From the NCBI GenBank assembly GCA_030734395.1, contig JAUZTG010000008.1:124001-188000 (forward strand): a stretch of DNA of 64,000 nt. The letters run 5' to 3'. This DNA is from Sarocladium kiliense (taxonomy: Eukaryota > Ascomycota > Sordariomycetes > Hypocreales > Sarocladiaceae). The notes beneath the pieces were generated by a model, which searched no databases, had not been told where the DNA came from, and saw only the letters and a list, made by a program, of their open reading frames with translations. The translations under genes and the position numbers were made by a program. Shown piece by piece: positions 20,311-31,860 of the stretch (its first letter is position 1; each line of letters starts with the position of its first letter).

Positions 20311-23300
20311 TCACGTAAAGCCAACCAGATCACCCATCAACAGCGCCTGGTACCTCTCCACCGCCTCACTCAACTTGATCAGTATACCAGCTGCCAGCAT
20401 CTTCACCTCATTCTCCTCCCCTCCATCCTCCCCCCTCGTCCTCTCAAACACACCACCAACCCACTCCCTCGTCTCAACGACCGCCCTGCCAAGCTCCTGG
20501 CATATCCTCCTCATACTCTCATCCCCCTCATTGACCTCCAACAAAGCTGCCAAAGCAATCAGCCAGCCTCGTGTGGCACTGAGATCCCCTGCCGCATGGA
20601 CACGTACTGACAGGAGGAGATCCCAGAGCTCGGAGGTTAATTGTGGGAGGGAGAGGGTGGAGGGTCCGGCGGCGTGGATTATTATGCCGAGGGTTTGGAG
20701 ATAGAGGGAGAGGAGGGAGGGGTTGAGGATGAGGGTACGGGAGGAGCGGAGGGCGGCGGTGAAGTGGGCTGTTAGAGGGGAGAAGAAGGATGTGGCGAGG
20801 AGGGCGGCGGTGGTGTTCGGAATGGCGCGGACGCGGGGCTTCTGTGTCCTAGACTTGGATTTGTATCTCGCGGTGAAGGTCTCCAACTTCAGGGCGTCTG
20901 GACCAGTCGATGCGTCTGCGGCTTCAGCAGCCATAGGTGCTAGGAAAGAAGAAGTGAGAGAGTCAGCGATCTTGTGGAGCGCCGTAGGTGGCAGGGCCTT
21001 GAGATTCTGATGCGCTATAGAGGGGTCCGTTCCGCTCGGTGCGTTGAGATACAGTCGTTCCATCTTCGAAGGTAGCTGTTTTGAAGCAAAGGTTGCTTGG
21101 GCTTGGTACTGAGAGACATCGAAACCCGCCAACTCGCGAGCTGCGAGGCCGAGTGCGACGAGGATGGTGGTCCGTTGCGTAAGTGAGTAATCACCCTCGA
21201 AGAACGTGCGCGCGAACCACGGGCCCATGGTCTTTGGTTGAGCGACAATAAGAGCAATGATACTTTGCAACCGCAAGTCGTGGTAGTTTTCGATCTCGAA
21301 CTTGTCCTGAATGCCAGCTAGCAAGCCTGCCAGCTCATCCGCGTGCGAGCTGACCTCCGTGCCGTAGTTGGCCTTGCGGCGGATGAGGGTTGGAGCGGTC
21401 AGTAGGGCTAGCTTCTGTTTGTCGTATGTCTCGGTGTCGCGGAGATACTCGATCAGCGTCCGAATGTAGACTGGTGGGCGGACCTTGTTCCTTTGGAGAA
21501 GAGTTGGGTCATCATCCGAGTCTTCAGGATCAGAAGCCTTGGCGTAGGGGACGAGGTCGTCGTCCTCATCATCAGAGGAGTCGACCTCCTCGATAATACC
21601 TCGAGGAGGCATGGCCGTGATCTTAGGCTCCTTCTTGACCGGCTTCTTCCTTTTCGCGGGAGTAACCGCTTTGGGCTTGCCCGTCTGGATGGTGGTAGGG
21701 GATTGGAGACCACTTATAGGTCCGACCTCGTCAGACGTCTTTGTGAGCCCTTTCAACCATTGAGCCTCTTCGGTATCTGTCTCTTCCATATGGAAGTCAA
21801 GTTTCTTCTGCTTATCGTCTATGAGTGTTGACAGCGATTCACCGACGATCATGCCTAGGAACCTTGCCCTAGTCTGTGTAGCAGCGATCCGATTTGAGAT
21901 TGCCGTCAGGTAGGTTGAAGATCTCAGCAGGATTGTGATCTTGATGGGCGAAATCCGATACAAATAGCCAGCGCTTAGCAGGAGCACCTGGGCATGTACT
22001 GCGAAATGTCAGTAATAGCCGAATTGGGATCAAAGTCTCTTGGCTTACCATCTTGTTGCAAGATTGGCGTGTGCTTGATATACAACTCATCGCCAAATTG
22101 AGCGAGACTGCGTTCAAAGACCGTCGTGATAAGGTCCCTGTCATGGCCTAGCGCGGCAAGCACCGCTCGTCTGATGCCAACACCGTCACCCAATCCAGCA
22201 CCAGATGTCGAACAGCACCAACTCACCAGAACATCTTGCCGTGAGCGGTCTGTCGAAACAAGGGACTTGAGAAGGCCAGCCACCGCAGAAACTGTGGCAT
22301 CTGGTGCGGTGGTCTTCAGTTCGAGCCGGTTCAGGAATCGGCCTGACAGGAATTTGATCAACCCTGGGAGTACTTTCCTTGATACTGAAGACTGCCGTAG
22401 ACATAGCTGGCTGAAGGTTTCTGGTCTCGAACATTCTGAAAGCAGGAATTTTTCCGCCAGGGTGTGGATAAGAGATTCTATGGCTGTCAGTTGTGGCTTC
22501 TTGACACTGATGAACCTGGGCATTGGAGACTTGACCGACCTTGGTAGCCCATTGACAAGGCGCGCTGGAACAAGGCCGACAGAAGTTCGAAGTCTTTTTG
22601 ATCATCTGAAGACTCGACTGCCCACCTTGAGATATTACGTCCCATCCAACGTGTATACTCGAGACCATCCCCGATCCATCTCGACTCTACTCGCGGACCC
22701 TTCTCATCGACATGCTCGAACGCCTCAGCTGCTGTTGCCTGAAGCCTTCCGTTCGTCAGGACCGAGACTAGAGCTTGCGCTTGGCCTTTGAGTTGTACTT
22801 CTGATGAACAACCAGCGGTGGAAGTTGACCAAATGAGATGAACAGCCTCATCTCCAGCTAGGACGGCAGCCAGAAGATCGAGAAGAAGCCGCAGGTTGAG
22901 CGGCAGGTCTGGACGTCGGTTGTCCTTGGACTGAGATTTTATCTCCTGCGTGAAAGCTTTGATCTGGACAACCAGTGCATTTAGACCAGTGATGCTTCGT
23001 AAACATTGGACGAAGAGAGAAGCATCGGATGAAAGTGATCCGCTCTCGGTCGAGGAACCGCCCTCAATGGATCCCTCTGCCAGCAGCGGCCAGTAGTTGG
23101 TGGCGATATCTGTGACCAGTAGCTGTACCAAGGCAGCGCTTTTGGGGTCTGGAACTAGCTTTGTCTTGCCTGGCTGGCCATTCTTGTCGGTGCCAGTCAA
23201 GAACCGGAGGGTCGCAATCAGTTCGCCGTACTCTGGCTGGCTCTTGAGGACTTGGATCGCATCATCCAGAGAAGTCACCTGACCTGAGCCCAGCTTCCGA

Positions 23301-23410
23301 TCCTTGGTCACTTGCGGGGTAAGAGAGGCTTGGCTGACTGGAGTGAGGAAGGGTTCTTCAACCTTTGATGCCCGGTATGTCGTGCTGACCGGAGTTAAGA
23401 GGCCGTCCAT
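20311..23410 (-). CDS. TEL2: Telomere length regulation protein Tel2 (TELO2)
   Basis: Core of the TTT (Tel2-Tti1-Tti2) co-chaperone that matures PIKK kinases (Tor, Tel1, Mec1) with Hsp90. Exons 23410-22540, 22483-22049 and 21998-20311 give 997 aa, an expected size. The second junction restores ILQQDVHAQVLLLSAGYLYR, a segment typical of the family, followed by SSTYLTAISNRIAATQTRARFLGMIVGE. An acidic linker (EVDSSDDEDDDLVPYA) precedes the conserved Tel2 domain (PPVYIRTLIEYLRDTETYDK, then IENYHDLRLQSIIALIVAQP). The acidic Ser-rich stretch SSDDEDDD resembles the CK2 target by which R2TP/Pih1 recruits Tel2; this is an inference. The first intron has an unusual GTCGGT donor. Divergent from UBA3. 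Confidence 0.92.
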
Positions 23411-23997
23411 GGTGATTTGAGTGTGTGCGGAAATGGGACTCAGAGCCCGCGTGCTATCGGCTACGCGCCCATCCGACGGTGAAGGTAGTAAAGGTCTATC
23501 CCGTGCTCAACAATGGTACGGGAGTTGAAGGAGACGAGTTGTGTTGGCAGGCCTTTGCTGATGGAAAGATGGTGGCGTGAGAAGTTGAAGACGTTTAGTA
23601 GGTTCCAGTAGCTGGCGCTCGAGGTGGCGCCCACCATGATTCCATGGGCTCGAGGTTTGGCCCTGCACTTGCAAGAAGACCCGTTCAGCGGGAAACACTC
23701 CGAAAGTGATCGATAATTCTAATTAAACACGGAGTCTTTGATATCAAATCTGTTAATTGTATAATGCTAGATGTGAAAAGATATTGCAAGACAGGTTGCC
23801 TAAGCATGGTTCCTCGCAACGGCAGCAGCTTGCCCCACCATCACCACCGTCGGTGAACCGCATCCCACTCAGCCTCCCCTCCATCAATCACCTCTTCCAT
23901 ACATCTTCCGTCTCTGCAACACCACCGCGTTCTTTTCATCCGACTCGCCGAGGCACTCCCCAATCTTAAGAATCACAGGCGTAGCCTTTCTCTCAGC
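23411..23997. promoter_or_regulatory. TEL2/UBA3 divergent promoter
   Basis: 587 bp between two opposite start codons, with a short AT-rich stretch near 23710-23770 and a pyrimidine-rich leader before UBA3. No known element is obvious. Confidence 0.4.
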
Positions 23998-25567
23998 ATG
24001 GCTACCGCCGCAGTCTCCTCAACTGGCGGCGAAACGACCAGATGGTGCGTGCAACTCCACCTCACACTGTGAACTCAGGCACAAGCTTACATGCAATCTT
24101 CCACCCCTGAAGGAAGTATCTCGATCACATCAGAAGGACACCAGGGCCTTTCACTGATCCTGATGCACTGGCAGAGGAGAATCTGGCCCAGTTTGACAAG
24201 TTCAAGGTTCTGTGAGTGCAACCCCACTATCCAAAGCCAGTCTACCTCTACCATGAGCATCTACTGACTCCATATTGTAGTGTAATGTGAGTGGTCATGA
24301 CGATACATGAATACATGGTGTTGGAGAATAAGACTGACTCTCTGAAGCGGCGCTGGAGGTCTCGGCTGTGAGATCCTCAAGAACCTCGCCATGTCCCGCT
24401 TCAAAGACATTCATGTCATCGACATGGGTAACCCCTCCCGCCCCTACACATCGCACTTCATCTCACCAAACTCATAACTTGCTAGACACAATCGATATTT
24501 CTAACCTCAACCGCCAATTCCTCTTCCGCCAATCTGATGTCGGATCCTACAAAGCCGAAGTCGCCGCTCGCTTCGTGGAGCGCCGAGTCGCAGGCGTCCG
24601 TATCACGGCACACAACGCTCCCATCCAAGATTTCGACGAAGCTTTCTACCGCCAATTCCAGCTTGTTATCTGTGGCTTAGATTCGATTGAGGCTCGGAGA
24701 TGGATCAACGCCATGCTGGTCTCCATCGCAGAGGACGCAGAGGATGACCCAGACGGCATCAAGCCTCTCATCGACGGCGGCACAGAAGGCTTCAAAGGCC
24801 AAGCGAGAGTCATCTTCCCCTCTATGACCTCTTGCATCGAATGCCAGCTCGATATGCACGCACCTCGAGCTGCCGTTCCACTCTGCACCATCGCATCCAT
24901 CCCTCGCCAACCCGAGCACTGCATCGAATGGGCCCACGTCATCGCCTGGGACCAAGAAAAGCCCTTCCCAAAGCTCGACAAGGACGACCCAACACACGTC
25001 ACATGGCTCTACCAGAAAGCTCTCACCCGCGCAGAAGAGTATGGTATCCCCGGCGTAACCTACTCTCTCACCCAGGGCACTATCAAGAACATCATCCCAG
25101 CCATTGCCTCGACCAACGCCATCATCGCTGCCGCATGCTGCAACGAAGCCTTCAAAATTGCCTCAAACTCAGCCTCATGTCTCGGCTTCGAGAATAACTA
25201 CATGATGTACTCAGGCAACGACAGTATCTACACGTACACCTTCAAGCACGAGAAGAAGGACGACTGCCCCGTCTGCGGCCGTCAAGCTCGACCCTTGGAA
25301 GTCGACCCGAACTCCACTCTCCGTGACCTCATCGACTCCTTCGCCGTCCGACCTGAGGCACAGCTGAAGAAGCCTTCCATCCGCGCAGAGGGCAAGACGC
25401 TGTACATGCAAGTCCCTCCCAGCCTTGAGGAGCAGACTCGTCCGAACCTGGATAAGACGATCGTTGAGTTGGGGCTTGAAAATGGGCAGCAGGTAGTTGT
25501 TACTGATCCTGCTTTCCCACTGGAGTTCAACTTCTTCCTGCGTTTCAAGGAGAAGGGTTCGGCGTGA
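23998..25567 (+). CDS. UBA3: NEDD8-activating enzyme E1 catalytic subunit Uba3
   Basis: Catalytic half of the NEDD8/Rub1 E1 (partner Ula1/NAE1), which adenylates NEDD8 and carries it as a thioester for cullin modification. Five coding exons: 23998-24044, 24113-24211, 24281-24286 (6 nt), 24348-24427 and 24486-25567; 437 aa. The microexon TGTAAT is required to build KVLVIGAGGLGCEIL, the ThiF nucleotide-binding loop. DTIDISNLNRQFLFR follows across the next junction. The catalytic cysteine is in PLCTIASIPRQPEHCIEW. Zinc-ligand cysteines appear in SCIECQLDM and DDCPVCGRQ. The C-terminal E2-binding ubiquitin-like domain ends the protein. Divergent from TEL2. Confidence 0.94.
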
Positions 25568-25883
25568 TCACCTAACATAAAAAGCTGAGTGGGATATGGG
25601 ATGAAAGGCGTTGGGACGAGTCCCCTAAGTGCATTTCTGGCGTTTAGGTTTGCGTTTCACTTCGCTCAATTAGAAAGAAGTGGCAGATGTGGTTTTCCAG
25701 CGTGTCTCGAAAGGTGTATGTGTGAATGTCATGGTATCATTCCTATTTTCCTCTAGTATTTGCAAAACAGAGCCCGAGTTTGCTCCCCTCCATCCAGCCA
25801 AAATATGGCTTATATACAAAAATAACAAGCCTGTGTAACGCCGGGGTGCCTCAAAAATAGTGAACACTGCGTGAGCAGCACAT
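25568..25883. other. Convergent 3' region between UBA3 and RPC40
   Basis: 316 bp between convergent stops, slightly AT-rich; presumed 3' UTRs. Nothing else seen. Confidence 0.4.
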
Positions 25884-27129
25884 CTACCGCGCCATGTTGA
25901 TGACCTGCTGTTCAAGCTTCTTGCACTTCAGCTTCATGTGCTTGATCGACTCCATGAAGAGCTCGTCGCTATCCCACTGCCCTGTGCTCTCGATCGCAAA
26001 GATGAAGTGATCCCTCCTCCTGCCGAGCTTGACCTTGCCTTCAAACTCGGCATGCCGGAGACACTCTCTGCTGACGGTGTCGCGCATCGGATCCTTCACC
26101 ACGGCCTTCATTTCCCCTGCGTGGCCTTCATAGCCGCTGCCCTTTTGCGCAGCTTCCGTCTTGGTCACCTTTTCAAGACCGATAACGCCTTCGGGGAAAC
26201 ATCTTTGGAACTTCTCGGCGTCGGGGCCGATGATCGGGCGGGTGATGGTGATGGTTGGCATGAGGCGGTAGGAGGCGGTTGCGACGGGTGAGAATTTTGC
26301 GTGATCTGATCCGACGCCCTTGTGCATGTGCATGCTCAGGTTGATAGTCTGCTTCGGGCGGAGCTTCGCGATGAGAATATCTGGGTTTGTTGGGGCGATG
26401 ATGTCCTCGCCGCTGAAGTACTGCTCCTGGTTTCCGGTCGGAATGAACTTGATGTCCTTTGCGTAAACGTGCGCATTGTGGTACGCCTTGTGAGGATCGG
26501 TCTCGCCACGTGCGGCATCCTTGTTGACGGTGCAGGTCACGTCGAGCTCGAGACGCACAGTGTTGTAGTCGAAGCAGTTCGCATACGGGTCTTCTCCTTC
26601 CTCGGGCTTCTTAAACCACTTGAGGTAGTCGCGAAGACCCTCTTTTCCACCTTTGAAGGGGATCAGGCCCAGACGGTGAGCGAGGACTTCGTCCTGGATG
26701 ACCGAGGTGTTGTTCTCGATGTAAACGTTCTCAATGGCGAGAGTAGGGATCTCGGAGATGAGGATGCGACGGAAGGCATTTGCGAGAGAGGCGTCAATGC
26801 CGACGAGGGAGAAGGAGGCGTCGAAGGGGTGGTTGTGGTGGAATTGGACGGAGAATCCTTGTTGGAATCGTTCGAGGGAGTAGGCAGCATCTTCGCCGGG
26901 AACGTGGCCCGGGTAGTCGACCGAGCTTACATCTGTGACGGTCTCGAGGTTGATACCGACAGTCTGCAACGCAATTTGTCAGTCACTCATGGGTCGCAAA
27001 AGAAAAGCCCGGCGCTGGTGTGCACAAGCTCCAGCCATCCAGAGCGCAAGCAGCAGGACTCACATTCCGTTTCCGCAGCTCCTCCTCGTCCGGAGCTGAG
27101 CGCCAACTGGCCTGCTGTACGGGAGCCAT
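25884..27129 (-). CDS. RPC40: RNA polymerase I/III shared subunit AC40 (Rpc40)
   Basis: Alpha-like assembly subunit shared by RNA polymerases I and III; it pairs with AC19 to form the alpha-dimer platform. Exons 27129-27064 and 26963-25884 give 381 aa. The RpoA dimerisation domain is visible: SFSLVGIDASLANAFRRILI, then PTLAIENVYIENNTSVIQDE and VLAHRLGLIPF, all near-invariant in AC40. The insert domain lies between NCFDYNTVRLELDVTC and MPTITITRP. The C-terminal half of the dimer interface ends in DHFIFAIESTGQWDSDELF. The short first exon (MAPVQQASWRSAPDEEELRK) is joined by a GTGAGT...TTGCAG intron. Confidence 0.95.
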
Positions 27130-27923
27130 GGCTGGCAGCGTCAAATCTTGTTTCTGCACGCGCGGGCGGTGGGAATTGTGAAGTTGCTTAGAGACAGTGA
27201 AGCAGTGACGATGCTTGGAAATTTTTGGGCGGCGGATCGGTCTTTGGCGGGTGCCCCTCCAAAAAGTTTCGGGACCCACTTCTTGGTGGTGGAGCTCCTG
27301 TCTGCCGTCGGAGCCACCATCTTCGACACTGTGGACAGTGCGATGGCATATTCAGGGTTATTGTTTTTCTTTCTGATACAAGGCTTGAGGTTAGAAAGTA
27401 AGAATACTCGGTCTTTTTTCCTTTATTATTGCAATGATATAATATGAGATGGTTATTGGGATAGTATAACAACAGCAATAATAATAATCACAATAATAGT
27501 CATTTTAACAGCAAAAGTATTATTAATACCTATATTATCAGTTAGTCTTTATACATGAATCTAGCAATGACAGATTTTTGAACAGACAATCATAATGTAG
27601 TCTAACATATAGTAGACGTTCATCATTGGATACGCTTGTATCCTCGCTAAATTGCCATCAGGATCTTGACAGCGGCTGACGGGTTCCTGTGTCCGGGGCG
27701 GTCATCTACTGATATGTAACACCTCGACATGATAAATTGTCACTCTCCTTGCCGAAACTATTCCAGGACGACTTGCTTTATCAATAACCAATAGAAGGAT
27801 CGTTGACCTATCGACATTACTTGATCGGTATTGTTAGATTGCTCCCACCACTGCAGGATAGTCTATGTTACTTTGCCCTGTATCCCTGTATCCTTGCCTC
27901 TACGCTATTACAAATGAACAAAA
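27130..27923. other. Gap between RPC40 and the DHA1 transporter
   Basis: 794 bp from the RPC40 start to the stop of the next gene, including an AT-rich patch annotated separately. No gene is visible. Confidence 0.45.
27360..27620. repeat. AT-rich patch with imperfect AAT/ATT runs
   Basis: Base composition shifts from mixed to strongly AT-rich, with imperfect AAT-type triplet runs around 27475-27500 and many TA steps. It marks the start of the non-core segment. A repeat-induced-point-mutation relic is possible, but no transposon ORF or terminal repeat is seen, so it may be only a low-complexity spacer. Confidence 0.5.
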
Positions 27924-29504
27924 TCATGTATGCCCCTGGTCTAGAGCCAGCCTCTCCTCTCTCTCTCGTCTCCACTGATCACCCCATTTCAACGCAACCC
28001 AAACGAGCGGCGTGAACAGAACGATGATACCTGTCACAACAAAGAAGGCCACCATGATCTTCACAGAGTCGATCAACGGTTGGATGACACTCACGCCCGC
28101 GGCGCCAAGGAGACACCGGCATAAGTTATTCAGAGCCGTCGCGCTCGCTGGCTGCTTCTGGAAGCAATCAACTAACAGCGTCGAGTTGATGTTGAAGATT
28201 GCCGTTGCCGTGAAAGCGATCAGGAACTGCAAGCCGAGCGGCGCCACCAGATTTGCGCCGTATTGCCTCCGCAAATCGTTGAACTCGAAGCTTGGTCCAT
28301 ACAACGCGAGAGAAACGATGAGGGCCATGCTGAAGTAGGGCATAAGACGTATGCGTGCTCTCACAAACGGGAAGTCCCTTCTCGTGGTGACCTTTGTTTC
28401 GGGTGCTAAGCCGCTCCTCATCTTGTATTTAGCTTCGGCGCTCATAAAACTTCGGTCTAGGAGCCATCCCGTGACGAGTGACCCTGCGACACACCCAAGG
28501 CCATTAGGGAGAAAGCATAGGCCAATCTGCCACTCGGTAAGATATGGGAACCCGTGGAGGAGTGCTGTTGTGGTGGAGGATGTCACCATGCTCCAGGCAG
28601 TGTAGGCCACGGAACCCCAAGCCAGGAGTACCGCGACGTCTTTTTCCACTAGGTAGCCCAATGGCTGGACAGCCTTTTTCAAAGTCAACCGCTCTTGAGC
28701 TTTCGGTACCTCGGAACGGTGGTTTCTGTCCCAGGCGTCCGGCGCCTTGAGTGTATAGACAAGCGGCTTGTGGAAGCCCTTGAGAGGTACACTTCCGTTG
28801 CCGGCAATGCTGCGTTGTGTCTCAGGGAGGAAGATCAGGAGAGCAACGAGGACAATTACACTCAGGACGAAAAGAAGCCAGAAGATGCTCCTGAACCCCC
28901 ATGCGCTGTTTAGGGCGCCTCCAATGATTGGCCCGATCGCCTGGCCCGTCATACTATGCGACATCAGAAACCGCAATGTAGCGTCAAGAAGAGACAATAG
29001 CTCAACCTACCGCAAACCTGCATTCGTGCCCATGAACCCGCCGCGTTCCTCCGGACAAGCAATGTCAGCAATGACACCGGCGCTGATGCTGATGGTGGCA
29101 GCAGACCCGGCCGCCTGGACCCCCCTGAGGACCATCAGGACCGGAAAGTTTGGCACGAAGGCAAGCGCCAAGTTGGCAGCTGTATATATGGAGAGGCTGA
29201 TGGCAAAGGTGAGGCGGCGACCGTAGGTATCAGAAAAGACGGCGAAGAGCGAGGGCGCTATTCCTTGGACGATCATATAGATCGTGATGGTTAGGGCAAC
29301 TAGTGTCGGACTGACGCGCAAGTCGGACGATATAGTGTTGATGGCGGGAAAGTAGATATTTGAGGACAGAGGAGAGAAGGCGCCGGCCATAGAGACGAAG
29401 ATGACAAGATTCCATTTCTGTTTCTTGGTCATGAAGTGGTATGGTGGCTCTTCTTGCAGAGGTGCTGGCTCGGGGGTTGGGCTCCTGGTGTCGCTTTCGC
29501 TCAT
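27924..29504 (-). CDS. MFS drug:H+ antiporter, DHA1 family (Qdr/Dtr1-like)
   Basis: Twelve-helix exporter. Exons 29504-29011 and 28953-27924 give 507 aa. The junction rebuilds TNAGLRMTGQAIGPIIGGAL, the motif-C region of helix 5 of drug/H+ antiporters. Earlier, FSPLSSNIYFPAINTIS and VFSDTYGRRLTFAISL (motif A) are typical of the DHA1 Qdr/Dtr1 branch. The start at 29504 (MSESDTRSPTPEPAP) gives a normal cytosolic N-tail; a frame extends further upstream without likely exon structure. Substrate unknown: members move drugs, polyamines or secondary metabolites. No biosynthetic genes lie beside it, so a metabolite-cluster role is not supported. Confidence 0.85.
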
Positions 29505-31065
29505 GCTCACGTAGGCGTCGCCCCGTGGACATTGTATTGAGCGTCTCTTATTACCGAGAGTTGAAAGGCGTATTAATCTTCCCATCGTGGCTGGCTGGTC
29601 GTCCTAGGTTCCGCTTGCTTGAGCGGCTGCGGGAGTGCCGGCCATGAGCTTGTATTTGATATAGAATCCGCCAGCAAGGGAGGACGTCATCGCCTAAGTT
29701 ATCTACGGCGTTTCATCACAGCCTGTTTCCATCCAGGCACAAAGGGTTCGTGTTGGCATATGCACTGGTTCCAAGGGCTCGTTAGATCAGTCCCACTGGA
29801 ATGGTGGGGGGCGCACGTCGATCACGGCAATTCTATGCCGTGAAGCTTGATTCCACCCCTGCATAGCTACGAGTTGTGTCTCCTTAAAATCCGCAATTAG
29901 GTTTCTCGACGGCTCTAAGCCGCATTTGCCTCGCATCCGAGGAACGTACGCCCTTTGTCCCTGAAACAACCAGCTCACGCTAGAGCTGTCACAGACCTCT
30001 GCTCCGCGAATTGTTGGAGGGCTCCTGTACACGCGTATGAGACTTGGGTGAATTGTGACCGTGTCGAGCTATGAATAGGTCAATGAGGTGACGAAGGCAG
30101 ATTGCGCGTCCCATATCTTGTGCTGGCGCCCTGCTGGATTCCTCAGCAAGACGATTCCTCATGGAAGTGCCTCGAGTGATGGTTGGTCGACAGCCCCCTT
30201 GACGGCTCACATCTTCCTGCACTGCCGCACTCTACTACAACGCCTCGAATAGGAGAAGTACACCAATCCGTCATGGATACTCCTGACACACTTAATGCCA
30301 ATGGTCATCTTCTGAAGGCTAATTACACCTAAAGTTGTCCCAACAGCTTCCCGGAGCTAACGTATAACCCTTATGGGATAAGCACACGCTATTGACAACA
30401 CCTACTGCAGCGCATCTATCAATGTGCAAGCGTGTAATTCACCTAAGGGCACTTTAAACTGAGTAGAGAATGGCCATACACTAGAAGGTTATATTGTAAT
30501 TCTTTTGGCCTATTTTTGGGTTTATCCATGTGTGTTCCGAGACCGCGGAGGCAATAGCACATATTTGCTTAGATGACCCGGCGAACGCGGTTATGTAATG
30601 GCTTTAACCAACGGACCCGACCCGAAGCAGTTTGTGAAAGCTCAGAAACTGAGATGTGTTGGGATGAAGTCTTCTCAGTAGGAAATTCGAAATTAGACGC
30701 CCAGAGCTGCTTACTGAGATAGCCGTGACTAGGCCATGGCAAGGGATATCGTATCCCCATACTCGGCTGGGCATGCAGTGCCCAGAACCACATGTTGCTG
30801 AATTTGGGGCTTAACGTTCATCTAGTGGTCTCGGCGGTAAGCAGCAGGTAACATAGAGGATCCAGGGGGTAAAAAGCACCCTTGTATTTACAAAGTTGCT
30901 GGTCTGGGCATCGTTCGGCCAAAAAGGCATCAAGTGCTGTTGCCAATCCCCTCAGGTAACGATTTCCTCATCTTGGGAGGATATAAGAGTATAAATGTGA
31001 CCGAACTTCCATTACAGGTCTGTTCTGTTTCACCCACACTCAAAACTTGACCATCAACCACTACA
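29505..31065. other. Long gene-free gap in the accessory segment
   Basis: 1,561 bp with no convincing coding frame on either strand. A small palindrome GGGATA-TCG-TATCCC lies at 30743-30757. The last 80 bp form the promoter and leader of the secreted-protein gene. Confidence 0.5.
30990..30996 (+). promoter_or_regulatory. TATA box of the secreted-protein gene
   Basis: TATAAAT about 70 bp upstream of the ATG at 31066, followed by a short CA/CT-rich leader. A strong TATA with a short leader suits a regulated gene. Confidence 0.5.
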
Positions 31066-31860
31066 ATGCTTCTTCACTCCTTCATCTTTACTCTCATCGC
31101 GTCACTCGTGGGTGCTGCACCCCATGGCAGCTATGGCATCGAGTCCAATAAGATCCACGTTTTCAAACGTGACTCTGCTCTGAGTGCTCGGGACCTAGGG
31201 CTTGCTGAGATGCATCAAGTCAATGTGACTGAGTGTAAGCCAACAGCCACAAGAATAGCGCCTCGTTCTCTGCTAACCGTTGCTGTAACTTCTGTAGTCT
31301 ACAAGCACTCTGTGATCAAGCGCGACGACAACGACGATATTACTATCTGGGTTCACAACAGCTTTGAACCTGATCAAGGACCTTCCGAGGACCCCCAAAA
31401 GCGACAAACCCAACGCGTTCGGCCAATCGGCATGACGAGTGGTAGTGGTAGTCTATGCCGCAACCATGGAATCAATGACCAGACAAGCTCTCAATCCCCT
31501 TTTTCAGGCGGTGTCAAAGCAATCGCTTCTTGGGGCGAAAACAACAGAGGACAGTGGTCGGTCACTGCCAGCCAGATGGACCAATGGAGGGATCTGGTCA
31601 TTGGAGGCTCCAACAGTGGACGCAACGCACGGTTCCGAGCGAACCCTAGAAGCGGAGGCGATATGACCTGGATGGGCTCTCACGATGTAGGATACCTTGC
31701 ACGTCAAGTTGCGAATAGGTTCGCTAGGTGGTTCAGTGGGCGTGAGCGAGTGGCAGGGTATGGAAGGTCGGAGTGTGAGTCGATGCAATGGGGTATTCCG
31801 ATCCCTGGAGCTCGTAATAGCTGGCAGTGGGATATCATCAGTACTACAGCCAGGCCTTAG
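31066..31860 (+). CDS. Secreted protein of unknown function with Kex2-like sites
   Basis: The N-terminus MLLHSFIFTLIASLVGAAPH is a clear signal peptide (cleavage probable near GAA). KR dibasic sites follow at FKRD, IKRDD and QKRQ, suggesting Kex2 processing of a propeptide. The frame is open for 264 codons, but 31235-31297 has a GTAAGC donor, a CTAAC branch site and TAG acceptor; it is 63 bp long, so splicing keeps frame and gives 243 aa. The predicted mature domain has WGENNRGQWSVTASQMDQW and a Gly/Arg/Trp-rich tail. After splicing, two cysteines remain (SLCRNHG and SECESMQ), which may form one disulfide. I do not recognise a family. An effector-like or antimicrobial role is only a guess. 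Confidence 0.75.
   Translation: MLLHSFIFTLIASLVGAAPHGSYGIESNKIHVFKRDSALSARDLGLAEMHQVNVTECKPTATRIAPRSLLTVAVTSVVYKHSVIKRDDNDDITIWVHNSFEPDQGPSEDPQKRQTQRVRPIGMTSGSGSLCRNHGINDQTSSQSPFSGGVKAIASWGENNRGQWSVTASQMDQWRDLVIGGSNSGRNARFRANPRSGGDMTWMGSHDVGYLARQVANRFARWFSGRERVAGYGRSECESMQWGIPIPGARNSWQWDIISTTARP

Noticed and set aside
26322..27191. 289-codon plus-strand frame antisense to RPC40
   Set aside because: It mirrors the well-conserved RPC40 coding strand, is Val/Gly/Glu-rich without a domain, and is explained by codon bias.
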